A stretch of DNA of 6,032 bases from Bacteroidia bacterium. Its GTDB lineage: Bacteria > Bacteroidota > Bacteroidia > Bacteroidales > BM520. The notes beneath the pieces were generated by a model. It saw only the letters and a list, made by a program, of their open reading frames with translations, was not told the origin of the DNA and did not search any database. The translations under genes and the position numbers were made by a program. The stretch spans positions 1-6,032 of the forward strand of contig RZYD01000152.1 in NCBI GenBank assembly GCA_009930445.1, written 5' to 3'. Positions 1-5,667 of this stretch are shown piece after piece; position 1 is the stretch's first letter, and each line of letters begins with the position of its first letter.

Positions 1-99
1 ATTAGCGCATAGATTTGTATAACAAGAGCCGTATGATGGGAGACTATCAAGTACGGTTCTGTGAGAGGCTTGGGGTGAAATTCCCCTTGCCTACTCGAC
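1..99 (+). mobile_element. 3' end of a group II intron (partial, runs off the left edge)
   Basis: The first ~99 bases read as the last two domains of a bacterial group II self-splicing intron, so a ribozyme and probably a reverse transcriptase gene lie to the left of the window. Domain V (26-59) folds exactly as the family requires. Domain VI follows at about 66-92, and the intron should end near 98-100 at the ...CTCGAC sequence, leaving a 3' exon that starts with CCGCC. The exact splice site is uncertain by one or two bases. The AGC triad argues against class C introns, which usually have CGC. Bases 1-25 belong to the intron, but I cannot say whether they include the end of the intron-encoded protein. 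The intron lies in the same orientation as the restriction operon and about 235 bp upstream of it. Confidence 0.85.
26..59 (+). ncRNA. Group II intron domain V catalytic hairpin
   Basis: This is a 34-nt hairpin. An 8-bp lower stem (26-33 with 52-59, including one G-U pair) carries the catalytic triad AGC at 27-29. A two-base bulge, AG, sits at 50-51. A 6-bp upper stem (34-39 with 44-49) is closed by the GNRA tetraloop GAGA at 40-43. Length, triad, bulge position and loop type all match the domain V consensus, the most conserved part of group II introns and the part that binds catalytic metal ions. Domain VI follows at 66-92: AGGC pairs with GCCT, and GGGG (72-75) pairs with CCCC (83-86). The likely branch-point adenosine is in the CTACTC stretch just after or at the base of that stem. 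Confidence 0.9.
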
Positions 100-201
100 C
101 CGCCGACCGTTGTACACAAGCGTACAAAGACAGTGCGACAGTGAAAAATTTGCTGCAAAAAGACAAAAAAAGAAAAACGATATAATGAACAGCCAACCCA
201 C

Positions 202-265
202 AAAACTGCACATTCGCAAGCCCCGACACACAAGCCGATGCTTCAGCTTGCAAAAGAGCAGTTTT
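202..265. repeat. Imperfect 20-bp inverted repeat upstream of hsdM
   Basis: Bases 202-221 are the reverse complement of 246-265 at 17 of 20 positions, with a 24-nt spacer. Within the spacer a smaller hairpin forms (AAGC at 232-235 with GCTT at 240-243). The right arm is followed by TTTTCTTG, so on the + strand it could act as a weak terminator for transcription coming out of the intron, insulating the operon. It could equally be a copy of a dispersed intergenic repeat. The sequence alone does not decide between the two. Confidence 0.6.
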
Positions 266-299
266 CTTGCCGACGCACCAGCAAAAATTGATACTTTTG
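266..299 (+). promoter_or_regulatory. Candidate Bacteroidota-type promoter for the hsd operon
   Basis: TACTTTTG at 292-299 matches the TAnnTTTG -7 element used by the Bacteroidota primary sigma factor. A CTTG at 266-269 lies 22 bp upstream and is a weak partial match to the TTTG -33 element, where the usual spacing is nearer 19-21 bp. Transcription would start near 304-307, leaving a leader of about 30 nt before the hsdM ATG. There is no strong GGAGG-like ribosome site, which is usual in this phylum. The call rests on motif and position only. Confidence 0.45.
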
Positions 300-335
300 C
301 GTTTATTGATAATGATTTTAAGACAGAATTAAATA

Positions 336-1799
336 ATGTTTGAACAAACTTTTAAGAATATAGACGACATACTGCACAAAGATGCTGGTTGTGGAAGCGA
401 ATTAGATTATGTAGAGCAAACTTCTTGGGTACTCTTCCTAAAATATTTGGACGATTTGGAGCGTGACCGTGCCACAGCAGCCGAACTGACAGGTAAAACC
501 TACACCACCATTATTGACAAAGAATATCAATGGAATAATTGGGCTGCCCCAAAAATTACAAACGGAAACGGAGCATTAAAAATTGACCATAACGCACTCA
601 CTGGTGATGACCTCACCGACTTTGTAAACAACAAACTGTTTCCGTACCTCAAAAAGTTTAAACTAAGTGCCGAGAGTGCCGACACTATTGAATACAAGAT
701 TGGAGAGATTTTCAGCGAACTGAAAAACCGCATACAAAGCGGTTACAATTTGCGTGAAGTGATTAACCGCATTGACGAATTGCGTTTTCGTACCCATGCC
801 GAAAAGCACGAAATGAGCCATTTGTACGAAGACAAAATCAAAAACATGGGCAATGCAGGGCGAAATGGTGGCGAATATTACACACCCCGACCGCTCATTA
901 CCACCATTGTAAAAGTGGTTGCTCCAAAAATTGGCGACAAAATTTATGACGGTGCTGTTGGTTCTGCGGGCTTCCTTTGCGAAGCATTCGACTATCTGAA
1001 AAACAGCAAATCTCTTTCTACCAAAGAAACCGAGATACTTCAAAAACGCACTTTTTACGGCAAAGAGAAAAAATCGTTGGCTTACATTATTGGCATTATG
1101 AACATGATTTTGCATGGAGTGGAAGCCCCAAACATCATACACACCAATACACTTGCCGAAAACCTTGCCGACATACAGGAAAAAGACCGTTACGATGTAG
1201 TGCTTGCCAATCCGCCTTTTGGTGGAAAAGAAAGAGCCGAAGTGCAGCAAAATTTCCCAATAAAAACTGGCGAAACCGCCAGTTTGTTTTTGCAGCACTT
1301 TATTAAAATTCTGAAAGCAGGTGGCAAAGCAGGTGTTGTAATTAAAAACACTTTTTTGAGCAATACCGACAATGCCACCGTTGCCATCCGTAAAACTTTG
1401 TTGGAAAGCTGCAATCTGCACACTGTGTTAGATTTGCCCGGAGGAACATTTACCGGTGCAGGTGTAAAAACAGTTGTGTTGTTTTTTGAAAAAGGCAAAG
1501 CCACGCAAAAGGTTTGGTTTTACCAGTTGAACCTTGCCCGCAATTTGGGCAAGACCAATCCGCTTAATGAAAGCGATTTGGCTGAATTTATTGAACTACA
1601 AAAAACTTTTGCCGACAGCGAGAACTCTTGGAGTATAGATGTTAGGTCACTGAGCGGAGCCGAAGTGGACCTGAGCGTTAAAAACCCGAACAAAAAAGAA
1701 GCGGTTCAACTTCGCTCACCAAACGAGATTTTGGAAGAAATAAAAGCATTGGACGAAGAAAGTGCTGACATATTAAAAGGAATTGCCGAATTAATATGA
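336..1799 (+). CDS. hsdM: Type I restriction-modification DNA methyltransferase subunit HsdM
   Basis: This protein transfers a methyl group from S-adenosylmethionine to N6 of adenine in the target chosen by HsdS; two HsdM and one HsdS form the methylase core. It has 487 residues, normal for the family. The N-terminal third (about 3-140) is the helical HsdM_N domain. The GEYYTPRPL segment at 179-187 opens the catalytic domain. SAM-binding motif I is DGAVGSAGFL at 205-214, a variant of the usual DPACGSGGFL. Catalytic motif IV is NPPF at 292-295, preceded by YDVVLA. The start at 336 is the first ATG that begins the conserved MFEQTFKNIDDIL segment. Its stop overlaps the GIY-YIG start as ATGA at 1796-1799. 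GC content is about 45% in a sampled stretch, clearly above the hsdS recognition domains and the rloC coiled coil. The last 15 codons have a diverged second copy just before hsdS (see 2182-2232). Confidence 0.95.
   Translation: MFEQTFKNIDDILHKDAGCGSELDYVEQTSWVLFLKYLDDLERDRATAAELTGKTYTTIIDKEYQWNNWAAPKITNGNGALKIDHNALTGDDLTDFVNNKLFPYLKKFKLSAESADTIEYKIGEIFSELKNRIQSGYNLREVINRIDELRFRTHAEKHEMSHLYEDKIKNMGNAGRNGGEYYTPRPLITTIVKVVAPKIGDKIYDGAVGSAGFLCEAFDYLKNSKSLSTKETEILQKRTFYGKEKKSLAYIIGIMNMILHGVEAPNIIHTNTLAENLADIQEKDRYDVVLANPPFGGKERAEVQQNFPIKTGETASLFLQHFIKILKAGGKAGVVIKNTFLSNTDNATVAIRKTLLESCNLHTVLDLPGGTFTGAGVKTVVLFFEKGKATQKVWFYQLNLARNLGKTNPLNESDLAEFIELQKTFADSENSWSIDVRSLSGAEVDLSVKNPNKKEAVQLRSPNEILEEIKALDEESADILKGIAELI
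1264..1291 (+). other. Terminator-like hairpin inside hsdM
   Basis: A perfect 9-bp stem (1264-1272 with 1277-1285, core CTGGCG/CGCCAG) with a 4-nt AAAC loop is followed at once by G and five T's. This has the shape of an intrinsic terminator, but it lies inside the coding sequence (residues about 310-319, KTGETASLF), where the amino-acid sequence is probably conserved. It may be a coincidence of codon choice, or it may attenuate full-length transcription. Confidence 0.3.
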
Positions 1800-2104
1800 A
1801 AGGATGGATTTACATATTAGAATGTGTTGATGGTAGTTACTATACAGGAAGCACCAATAATCTTGAATTGAGGTTAGCACAACATCAAAATGGAGAAGGT
1901 GCTAATCACACAAAAAAGCGGTTACCTGTAAAACTGGTTTACTTTGAAGAATACCAAAGAATAGATGAAGCATTTAACAGAGAAAAGCAAGTACAAGGAT
2001 GGGGAAGGAAGAAAAAGGAAGCATTGATAAATGGTACTTTTGATAATCTTCATAATCTGGCTGAATGCACGAATAGCACTCATTACAAAAATTATAAAAA
2101 ATGA
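1796..2104 (+). CDS. Small single-domain GIY-YIG nuclease
   Basis: This 102-residue protein is almost nothing but a GIY-YIG endonuclease domain of the short UvrC/YhbQ-like type. Visible motif residues are YIL (6-8, in place of GIY), YTG (16-18, in place of YIG), Arg26, His30 and the metal-binding Glu63 in NREKQVQGW. All expected catalytic positions are present, so it should be an active DNA nicking or cutting enzyme. The start at 1796 overlaps the hsdM stop (ATGA), and the stop overlaps another ATG (2101-2104), so it is embedded in the operon by coupling. GIY-YIG proteins are not a component of type I restriction, and the gene interrupts the usual hsdM-hsdS order. Together with the duplicated hsdM tail and the adjacent hairpins this suggests a mobile passenger. 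Small GIY-YIG proteins are often annotated as excinuclease-like; a repair role cannot be excluded. Confidence 0.9.
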   Translation: MKGWIYILECVDGSYYTGSTNNLELRLAQHQNGEGANHTKKRLPVKLVYFEEYQRIDEAFNREKQVQGWGRKKKEALINGTFDNLHNLAECTNSTHYKNYKK

Positions 2105-2117
2105 AAATATATAAAGT

Positions 2118-2181
2118 TGTGCCTTCGACTTCGCTCAGGCACCAGAGCAGCACCCGGTGGTTGAGCGAAGTCGAAACCACC
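2118..2181. repeat. Pair of inverted hairpin units with a shared TGAGCGAAGTCGAA core
   Basis: Two 26-nt units in opposite orientation are separated by 12 nt (2144-2155). Unit 1 (2118-2143) has a 5-bp stem GTGCC/GGCAC (2119-2123 with 2138-2142) around the 14-nt core TTCGACTTCGCTCA. Unit 2 (2156-2181) has stem GGTGGT/ACCACC around TGAGCGAAGTCGAA, the exact reverse complement of that core. The core is identical while the stems differ by paired substitutions, so folding of each unit is preserved. The whole also forms one long hairpin by pairing core to core. I recall this core as a frequent intergenic repeat of Bacteroidota; the layout resembles REPINs. Confidence 0.85.
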
Positions 2182-2232
2182 ATTAATGAAGAGAGTGCCG
2201 AAATCCTTAACTCAATTTTGAAACGGATATGA
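2182..2232 (+). pseudogene. Remnant second copy of the hsdM 3' tail
   Basis: Translated in the frame ending at the TGA at 2230-2232, this stretch gives NEESAEILNSILKRI. It aligns without gaps to the HsdM C-terminus DEESADILKGIAELI (8/15 identical, 30/48 bases identical including the stop). It ends in an ATGA overlap with hsdS at 2229-2232, exactly as hsdM ends in an ATGA with the GIY-YIG gene. The same frame is open back to an ATG at 2101 that itself overlaps the GIY-YIG stop, so a 43-residue peptide reading through both hairpin units could be made. I regard that as a bridge for ribosome coupling or chance, not a functional protein. This copy is probably the original end of hsdM, stranded by the insertion upstream. 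Confidence 0.7.
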
Positions 2233-3470
2233 AACAAGGTTGGGAAATAAAAAAATTAGAAGATGCAGTTGAATTTCAGCGTGGCTTAACTTATTCCAAA
2301 AAGGATGAAGTTGACTTTTCAGACAATATTGTTTTGCGTTCAAACAATGTAGATTTAATAATAAACAAACTTGACTTTACTGAATTAAAATACATCAATC
2401 CTGCAATTGAAGTTCCTGAAAGTAAAAAGGTAAAGAAGGGTTCACTTTTGATTTGCACAGCAAACGGCAGTAAAAGCCATCTTGGTAAGGTTGCATTGAT
2501 TGATGATGATTACAACTATGCTTTTGGTGGTTTTATGGGACAAGTTACTCCAAAAGAGAAGTTAGATTCAAAGTTTCTTTTCTATTTGATGATTTCAGAT
2601 AATTATAAAAAATTTATCAATGAACTCTCTGATGGAGCAAACATCAATAATTTAAAATTTAGCGATTTAGGTCAATTTGAAATCCCCCTTCCCCCTCTCC
2701 CCGAACAGCAACGCATTGTTTCTATTTTAGATGAAGCCTTTGCAGCCATAGCCAAGGCAAAAGCCAATGCTGAACAAAACCTCAAAAACGCCAAAGAACT
2801 TTTTGCAAGCTATTTGCAGGGGGTGTTTGAAAATGGGAATTGGGAAACTAAAACAATTCAAGAGCTTACAAAAGTTATAAATGGTTATGCTTTCGCAAGC
2901 AAAGACTTTAAACCTACAAACACAATTAAATCAATTAAAATTACAAATGTTGGAGTAAAAGAATTTGTAGAAGAAACTGATAATTACTTGCCTGATAAGT
3001 TTAAAGACACACTAAAAGAAGTTCAAGTAAAAGAAGGAAATATCGTTATAGCATTAACAAGAACAATCATTTCAGCAGGTTTAAAAGTTGCAGTGGTTCC
3101 AGCAAGCTATGATGGTGCATTAGTAAATCAGCGAGTTGCAGCATTAGTGCCCAATGAAAAGTTAGCGAATCAGAGTTTCTTGTATTACTTCTTAACTACA
3201 AATGGAGTGGCAAAATATGTTTTAGCTCACGTAAACACATTGATGCAACCAAATCTTTCAATAAATGATTTGAAGAATTTGCCTGTACCTTGTCCATCAA
3301 TCAAAGAACAACAAACCATTGTTCAAAAATTAGATGCCCTTTCCACCGAAACTAAAAGATTAGAAGCTATTTATCAGCAAAAACTTTTAAATTTGGAAGA
3401 ATTGAAAAAGAGTATTTTGCAAAAGGCATTTGCGGGGGAGTTGAAAACTGAAAAAGAATTAGCAGTATGA
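2229..3470 (+). CDS. hsdS: Type I restriction-modification specificity subunit HsdS
   Basis: HsdS reads the bipartite DNA target and holds two HsdM (and HsdR) subunits. The 413-residue protein has the typical two-fold internal repeat. The first recognition domain (TRD1, about 5-152, from WEIKKLEDAVEFQRG) is followed by the central conserved region beginning PLPPLPEQQRIV (153-164) with a long helix to about 200. The second domain (TRD2, about 205-351, from WETKTIQELTKVINGYAF) is followed by the C-terminal conserved helix beginning PVPCPSIKEQQTIV (352-365). The start at 2229 overlaps the stop of the stranded hsdM tail (ATGA), and its stop overlaps the rloC start (ATGA at 3467-3470). Composition is mosaic: sampled TRD1 and TRD2 stretches are about 28-29% GC, the central conserved region about 46%. 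This fits exchange of recognition domains by recombination. The two TRDs differ in sequence, so the target should be asymmetric. Confidence 0.95.
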   Translation: MKQGWEIKKLEDAVEFQRGLTYSKKDEVDFSDNIVLRSNNVDLIINKLDFTELKYINPAIEVPESKKVKKGSLLICTANGSKSHLGKVALIDDDYNYAFGGFMGQVTPKEKLDSKFLFYLMISDNYKKFINELSDGANINNLKFSDLGQFEIPLPPLPEQQRIVSILDEAFAAIAKAKANAEQNLKNAKELFASYLQGVFENGNWETKTIQELTKVINGYAFASKDFKPTNTIKSIKITNVGVKEFVEETDNYLPDKFKDTLKEVQVKEGNIVIALTRTIISAGLKVAVVPASYDGALVNQRVAALVPNEKLANQSFLYYFLTTNGVAKYVLAHVNTLMQPNLSINDLKNLPVPCPSIKEQQTIVQKLDALSTETKRLEAIYQQKLLNLEELKKSILQKAFAGELKTEKELAV

Positions 3471-5665
3471 TTACCAAAATTGAAATTAAGGACTGTGCAA
3501 GTTACGACCCAACAGGGGTTGTGCTGAACGACTTGAAGGAAGTTAATTTCATTTATGGTGCCAATGGTAGCGGTAAAACTACCATTTCGAACGTTATTGC
3601 TAATTTACACGCTTATCCGCAATGCCAAATTTCATGGAAAAATAATCTTGAATTAAAGCCTTTTGTTTATAATCGTAATTTTATTGATGAAAATTTCGGG
3701 CGTAGCAAGTATTTGAAAGGTGTTTTTACCTTAGGCAAAGGCGGAAAAGATGCCAAAGACCAAATTGATGCTAAGAAAGCTGAAATTGACAAAGTAAATG
3801 CCGATATTGTTGCAAATATTGCCGGAATTGAAAAGCAAAAAACCGAAAAAGAATCTAACGAAACCACATTTGAAGGCGATTGCTGGGTTAAATACCAACA
3901 GCTAAAAGATATTTTTAAACCTGCATTTAAAAGTTGTTCGTATAAAAATACATTTAAAGAACGTTGCAAAGCGGAGGCTAACAATACTTCTGCGTTATTA
4001 AGTCTCGAAGTATTAAAGGAAAAAGCAGGTCGCATTTATTCAGGCTCTACAGAACCTAAAGGTGATATTTCGTTGGTCGATTTTAAAACATTGGAAGAAA
4101 CAGAAACACACTTTATTTGGAGCAAAAAAATATTGGGCAAAGAAGATGTGGATATTGCCGCTATGATTAAGAAATTGAATAATAGCGATTGGGTAAAACA
4201 AGGTCGGTCTTTTTATTCTGTCAACGATGGCTTTTGCCCTTTTTGTCAACAAAAAACGCCTGATAATTTGGAAGGTAAATTAAATGAATATTTTAACGAA
4301 ACCTATGTTAACCAATTAAAAACACTAAACGACCAAAAGGCAGAATATTCAACCAAAACAGCCATAATTGTTTCCGAAATAGCATCACTTCTAAACTCAA
4401 AAAACGATTTGGTAGATAACGTCCGTTTGGAAGAGTTAAAGAAAATGCTGGAAATAAAAATTGAAGCCAACAAAGGCAAAATTGAGGCAAAAATTAAAGA
4501 GCCAAGCAGCACCATAACACTCGACACTATTAAAACCGAACTGGATTTAATAAATGAGCTAATTTCAACAGCAAAAAAGAAAATTGAGCTTCATAACGAA
4601 ACTGTTAAAAACAGTACACGAGAAAGTTCCCAGCTTACAAAAGAAGTTTGGCGGTACATAGTTGAGCAACTCAAATCGGTTTATCAAAACTACAATACCA
4701 AAAACATCACTTTTACCAAATCAATAGAGGGTTTGGAGAAAAGCAAAAAAACAAATGAAGATAAACTGAAAATACTAAAAGCAGAGATTTCTGAATTAGA
4801 ACAGCTTAATACCAATATTGAGCATACTAAGAATGAAATCAATACCCTATTGGAAAAATTTGGTTTTACGAATTTCAAATTAGCCCTAGCAACAGAGGAA
4901 AAAGGTAGTTATCAAATTGTTCGGCTCAACGGGGATAGGGTTGAACGCACTTTAAGCGAAGGCGAAAAAACATTTATCACTTTTCTATACTTTTATCATT
5001 GGCTAAAAGGCAGTATTGATAAGGATTTGATAAGTGTTGACCGGGTTGTTGTTTTCGATGACCCTATTTCGAGTTTAGATTGCGATGTGTTGTTTATTGT
5101 AAGTCATTTAATACGGAAAACAATAGATGAAATCCGCTCTAAATCAAATAATATAAAACAAATCATCATTCTAACACATAACGTTTATTTTCACAAAGAA
5201 GTAACTTTTAATATTAAAAGGCAGGAAGCAAACAGACTGAAAGATGAAACATTTTGGGTATTACGCAAGAAAAACGATGTATCTAAAATTTTTCTGCACG
5301 AAAAAAATCCTGTCCAAACATCATACGAACTCCTTTGGCGTGAAGTTAAAGAAAATCCCGATAGTATTACAATTGAAAACTCGTTACGCCGGATAATCGA
5401 AAACTATTTTAAAATGTTTGGTGGTATTTCGCCCGATGATATTTTGAATAGACTTGATGATGAAGATAAAATGACAGCAGCCTCTTTGCTATCATGGTCT
5501 AATGCTGGTTCGCATGGTTTGAACGATGATTTATACATTGCAACCGAAAGCGAAAAATATCTGAAAGTTTTTAAAACAATCTTTGAAAGAACTAAACACA
5601 TTGAGCATTACAACATGATGATGGGCATTAGTTCTGAAGTTGAAGAACCTATAAATGTTGAATAA
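3467..5665 (+). CDS. rloC: RloC-type anticodon nuclease (AAA_13/PrrC-RloC family, zinc hook)
   Basis: Known RloC proteins are tRNA anticodon nucleases fused to an SMC/Rad50-like ATPase and are thought to shut down translation after DNA damage or phage attack. Walker A is GANGSGKT at 31-38, followed by the family segment FVYNRNFIDENF (from about 66). A long region of charged, partly coiled-coil sequence (about 90-256 and 261-475) is folded back at a zinc-hook CPFC (Cys257, Cys260). The ABC signature is LSEGEK (496-501), Walker B VVVFDDP (527-533), D-loop SSLD (535-538) and switch histidine His571. The C-terminal nuclease part shows Arg641-x3-Glu645 and His683 in SWSNAGSHG, matching the spacing type of the PrrC triad (Arg320, Glu324, His356). 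The 732-residue length and hook point to RloC, not the shorter PrrC. It starts by ATGA overlap with hsdS, as expected for genes first named as restriction-linked ORFs. All active-site residues look intact. Confidence 0.9.
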   Translation: MITKIEIKDCASYDPTGVVLNDLKEVNFIYGANGSGKTTISNVIANLHAYPQCQISWKNNLELKPFVYNRNFIDENFGRSKYLKGVFTLGKGGKDAKDQIDAKKAEIDKVNADIVANIAGIEKQKTEKESNETTFEGDCWVKYQQLKDIFKPAFKSCSYKNTFKERCKAEANNTSALLSLEVLKEKAGRIYSGSTEPKGDISLVDFKTLEETETHFIWSKKILGKEDVDIAAMIKKLNNSDWVKQGRSFYSVNDGFCPFCQQKTPDNLEGKLNEYFNETYVNQLKTLNDQKAEYSTKTAIIVSEIASLLNSKNDLVDNVRLEELKKMLEIKIEANKGKIEAKIKEPSSTITLDTIKTELDLINELISTAKKKIELHNETVKNSTRESSQLTKEVWRYIVEQLKSVYQNYNTKNITFTKSIEGLEKSKKTNEDKLKILKAEISELEQLNTNIEHTKNEINTLLEKFGFTNFKLALATEEKGSYQIVRLNGDRVERTLSEGEKTFITFLYFYHWLKGSIDKDLISVDRVVVFDDPISSLDCDVLFIVSHLIRKTIDEIRSKSNNIKQIIILTHNVYFHKEVTFNIKRQEANRLKDETFWVLRKKNDVSKIFLHEKNPVQTSYELLWREVKENPDSITIENSLRRIIENYFKMFGGISPDDILNRLDDEDKMTAASLLSWSNAGSHGLNDDLYIATESEKYLKVFKTIFERTKHIEHYNMMMGISSEVEEPINVE

Positions 5666-5667
5666 TT

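Larger units (their letters stand above)
100..335. other. Non-coding leader between the intron and hsdM
   Basis: This stretch carries no convincing gene. One open frame from a TTG at 110 runs across it into hsdM, but its predicted protein has no recognisable domain and it overlaps hairpins and the promoter, so I do not call it. What can be seen is a 6-bp hairpin (TTGTAC at 110-115 with GTACAA at 122-127), a direct repeat GACAGTG at 129-135 and 137-143, an A-rich tract at about 156-178, a large imperfect inverted repeat (202-265) and a candidate promoter (266-299). Confidence 0.6.
1752..2184 (+). mobile_element. Putative inserted cassette: replacement hsdM tail, GIY-YIG gene, hairpin pair
   Basis: This is an inferred unit, not a known element. 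Removing these 433 bases would join hsdM codon 472 to the second tail copy (2185-2232) and restore an uninterrupted hsdM ending in an ATGA overlap with hsdS, the arrangement expected for a plain hsdM-hsdS pair. The left boundary is placed where the tail homology begins (Leu-Asp/Ile-Asn). The right boundary is just after the second hairpin unit, which ends at 2181. No target-site duplication or terminal repeat is evident beyond the tail homology itself. The tails differ too much (30/48 bases) for a recent tandem duplication, so the cassette probably brought its own tail from another hsdM allele. Confidence 0.4.

Noticed and set aside
129..143. GACAGTG direct repeat as iteron or CRISPR-like array
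   Set aside because: There are only two copies of seven bases with one base between them, too little for an iteron set or array.
100..145. Possible integron attC site next to the intron (GTTGTAC, short inverted repeat)
   Set aside because: GTTGTAC does not fit the GTTRRRY core and no partner RYYYAAC is placed correctly. Domain V has AGC, not the CGC triad of attC-targeting class C introns.
110..343. 77-codon open frame starting with TTG, overlapping the hsdM start
   Set aside because: Its sequence has no family resemblance, it overlaps a hairpin region and the candidate promoter, and it ends eight bases into hsdM in another frame. It is best explained as non-coding leader.
663..1421. 252-codon open frame on the minus strand inside hsdM
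   Set aside because: It is a shadow of hsdM. The plus-strand frame carries clear methyltransferase motifs, while the reverse product (Phe- and Val-rich) has none.
3467..5665. Reading the ATPase as a plain SMC/Rad50 or a PrrC
   Set aside because: The C-terminal R-x3-E...H nuclease motif after the ATPase domain excludes plain SMC/Rad50. The CPFC hook and 732-residue length favour RloC over the roughly 400-residue PrrC.
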